Source: Mycoplasmopsis glycophila
Lineage (GTDB): Bacteria; Bacillota_I; Bacilli_A; Mycoplasmatales; Metamycoplasmataceae
Assembly: GCF_900660605.1 (NCBI RefSeq)
Contig: NZ_LR215024.1
Location: 806,001-870,000 of the forward strand
Direction: 5' to 3'
Length of the DNA stretch: 64,000 nucleotides
The translations under genes and the position numbers were made by a program. Numbering within the stretch: the stretch's first letter is position 1; the number at the start of each line of letters is the position of its first letter. Shown in pieces: positions 63,878-64,000 of the stretch. The notes beneath the pieces were generated by a model that worked only from the letters and a program-made list of their open reading frames with translations, did not search any database and was not told the DNA's origin.

Positions 63878-63904
63878 CTCTTTTACCCTTATTTTTAGTG
63901 TTTT

Positions 63905-64000
63905 TTAATCTTTTGCACTTGTTTTTTCAATTAAGTAATAAACTGCATTATCTGAAAATTCTTTTGCTTGCAAGGTTTCTTCAGCAATATTGTCACGATA
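63905..64000 (-). CDS. C-terminal end of an unidentified protein (5' part outside window)
   Basis: Only the last 31 codons and the stop are in the window, ending NAVYYLIEKTSAKD. The fragment is hydrophilic and helix-like. The family cannot be recognised from this part. It lies on the same strand as the downstream lipoprotein, with a gap of 127 bases holding that gene's promoter. Confidence 0.6.
   Translation of the reverse strand, partial: YRDNIAEETLQAKEFSDNAVYYLIEKTSAKD

Overview
The window is AT-rich and its genes only read through if UGA codes for tryptophan. Nearly every long gene is interrupted by in-frame TGA codons at positions where tryptophan is expected, for example in GH65, pullulanase and RpoC. 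Together with Cys-anchored lipoproteins, a PDxFFG-type giant surface protein, a p37/p29/p69-type transporter and the opp operon, this points to a wall-less Mollicute of the Mycoplasma/Mycoplasmopsis kind. All coordinates below use genetic code 4. I saw no insertion sequence, prophage, CRISPR array or rRNA; there is one tRNA.

Layout. 1-2784 (-): 5' part of an S/N/E/T-rich lipoprotein, then pgi-rsuA. 2911-3204 (+): a short transcript with a candidate 33-aa membrane peptide. 3445-7191 (-): heat-shock genes hrcA-grpE and dnaK, each preceded by a variant CIRCE operator; GrpE carries a trigger-factor-like N-terminal domain. 7306-10912 (+): a heterodimeric ABC exporter, followed by a possible small RNA. 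11274-18470 (-): an ECF-type S component, an 816-aa degenerate ABC-ATPase/coiled-coil protein, then p37-p29-p69 behind a clear TPP riboswitch. 18621-21751 (-): a membrane-anchored NERD protein, Tex and a small conserved protein. 21949-24764 (+): a HEYIHH lipoprotein, an Ntdp-like nucleotidase and a TM2 protein with an 18-A tract in front. 24932-29639 (-): a membrane protein, an M42 aminopeptidase, tRNA-Leu(CAA), a dUTPase/DUF4256 pair and a small membrane protein. 29726-37769 (-): rpoB-rpoC. 38022-45533 (-): a GntR regulator and a translationally coupled alpha-glucan operon (pullulanase, oligo-glucosidase, GH65 phosphorylase, beta-phosphoglucomutase). 45680-47449 (-): a lipoprotein. 47599-63777 (-): a 968-aa lipoprotein, a 1790-aa PDxFFG protein with an HEYGHH zinc-protease motif, and oppABCDF. 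63905-64000 (-): the end of another gene.

How the parts work together. The sugar operon would convert branched glucans and maltose-type sugars to glucose, beta-glucose-1-P and glucose-6-P, which Pgi passes to glycolysis. The p37 system is probably a thiamine/TPP importer because it sits behind a TPP riboswitch, and the neighbouring S component suggests a vitamin-uptake neighbourhood. The PDxFFG protein is a plausible surface peptidase feeding peptides to the Opp importer encoded just downstream; the M42 aminopeptidase could finish their breakdown in the cytosol.

The most interesting signals are the TPP riboswitch with its overlapping terminator/SD hairpin, the PDxFFG-Opp unit, the degenerate ABC protein, the GrpE fusion, the tiny + strand membrane-peptide gene, the possible small RNA at 10941-11060 and the poly(A)18 tract.
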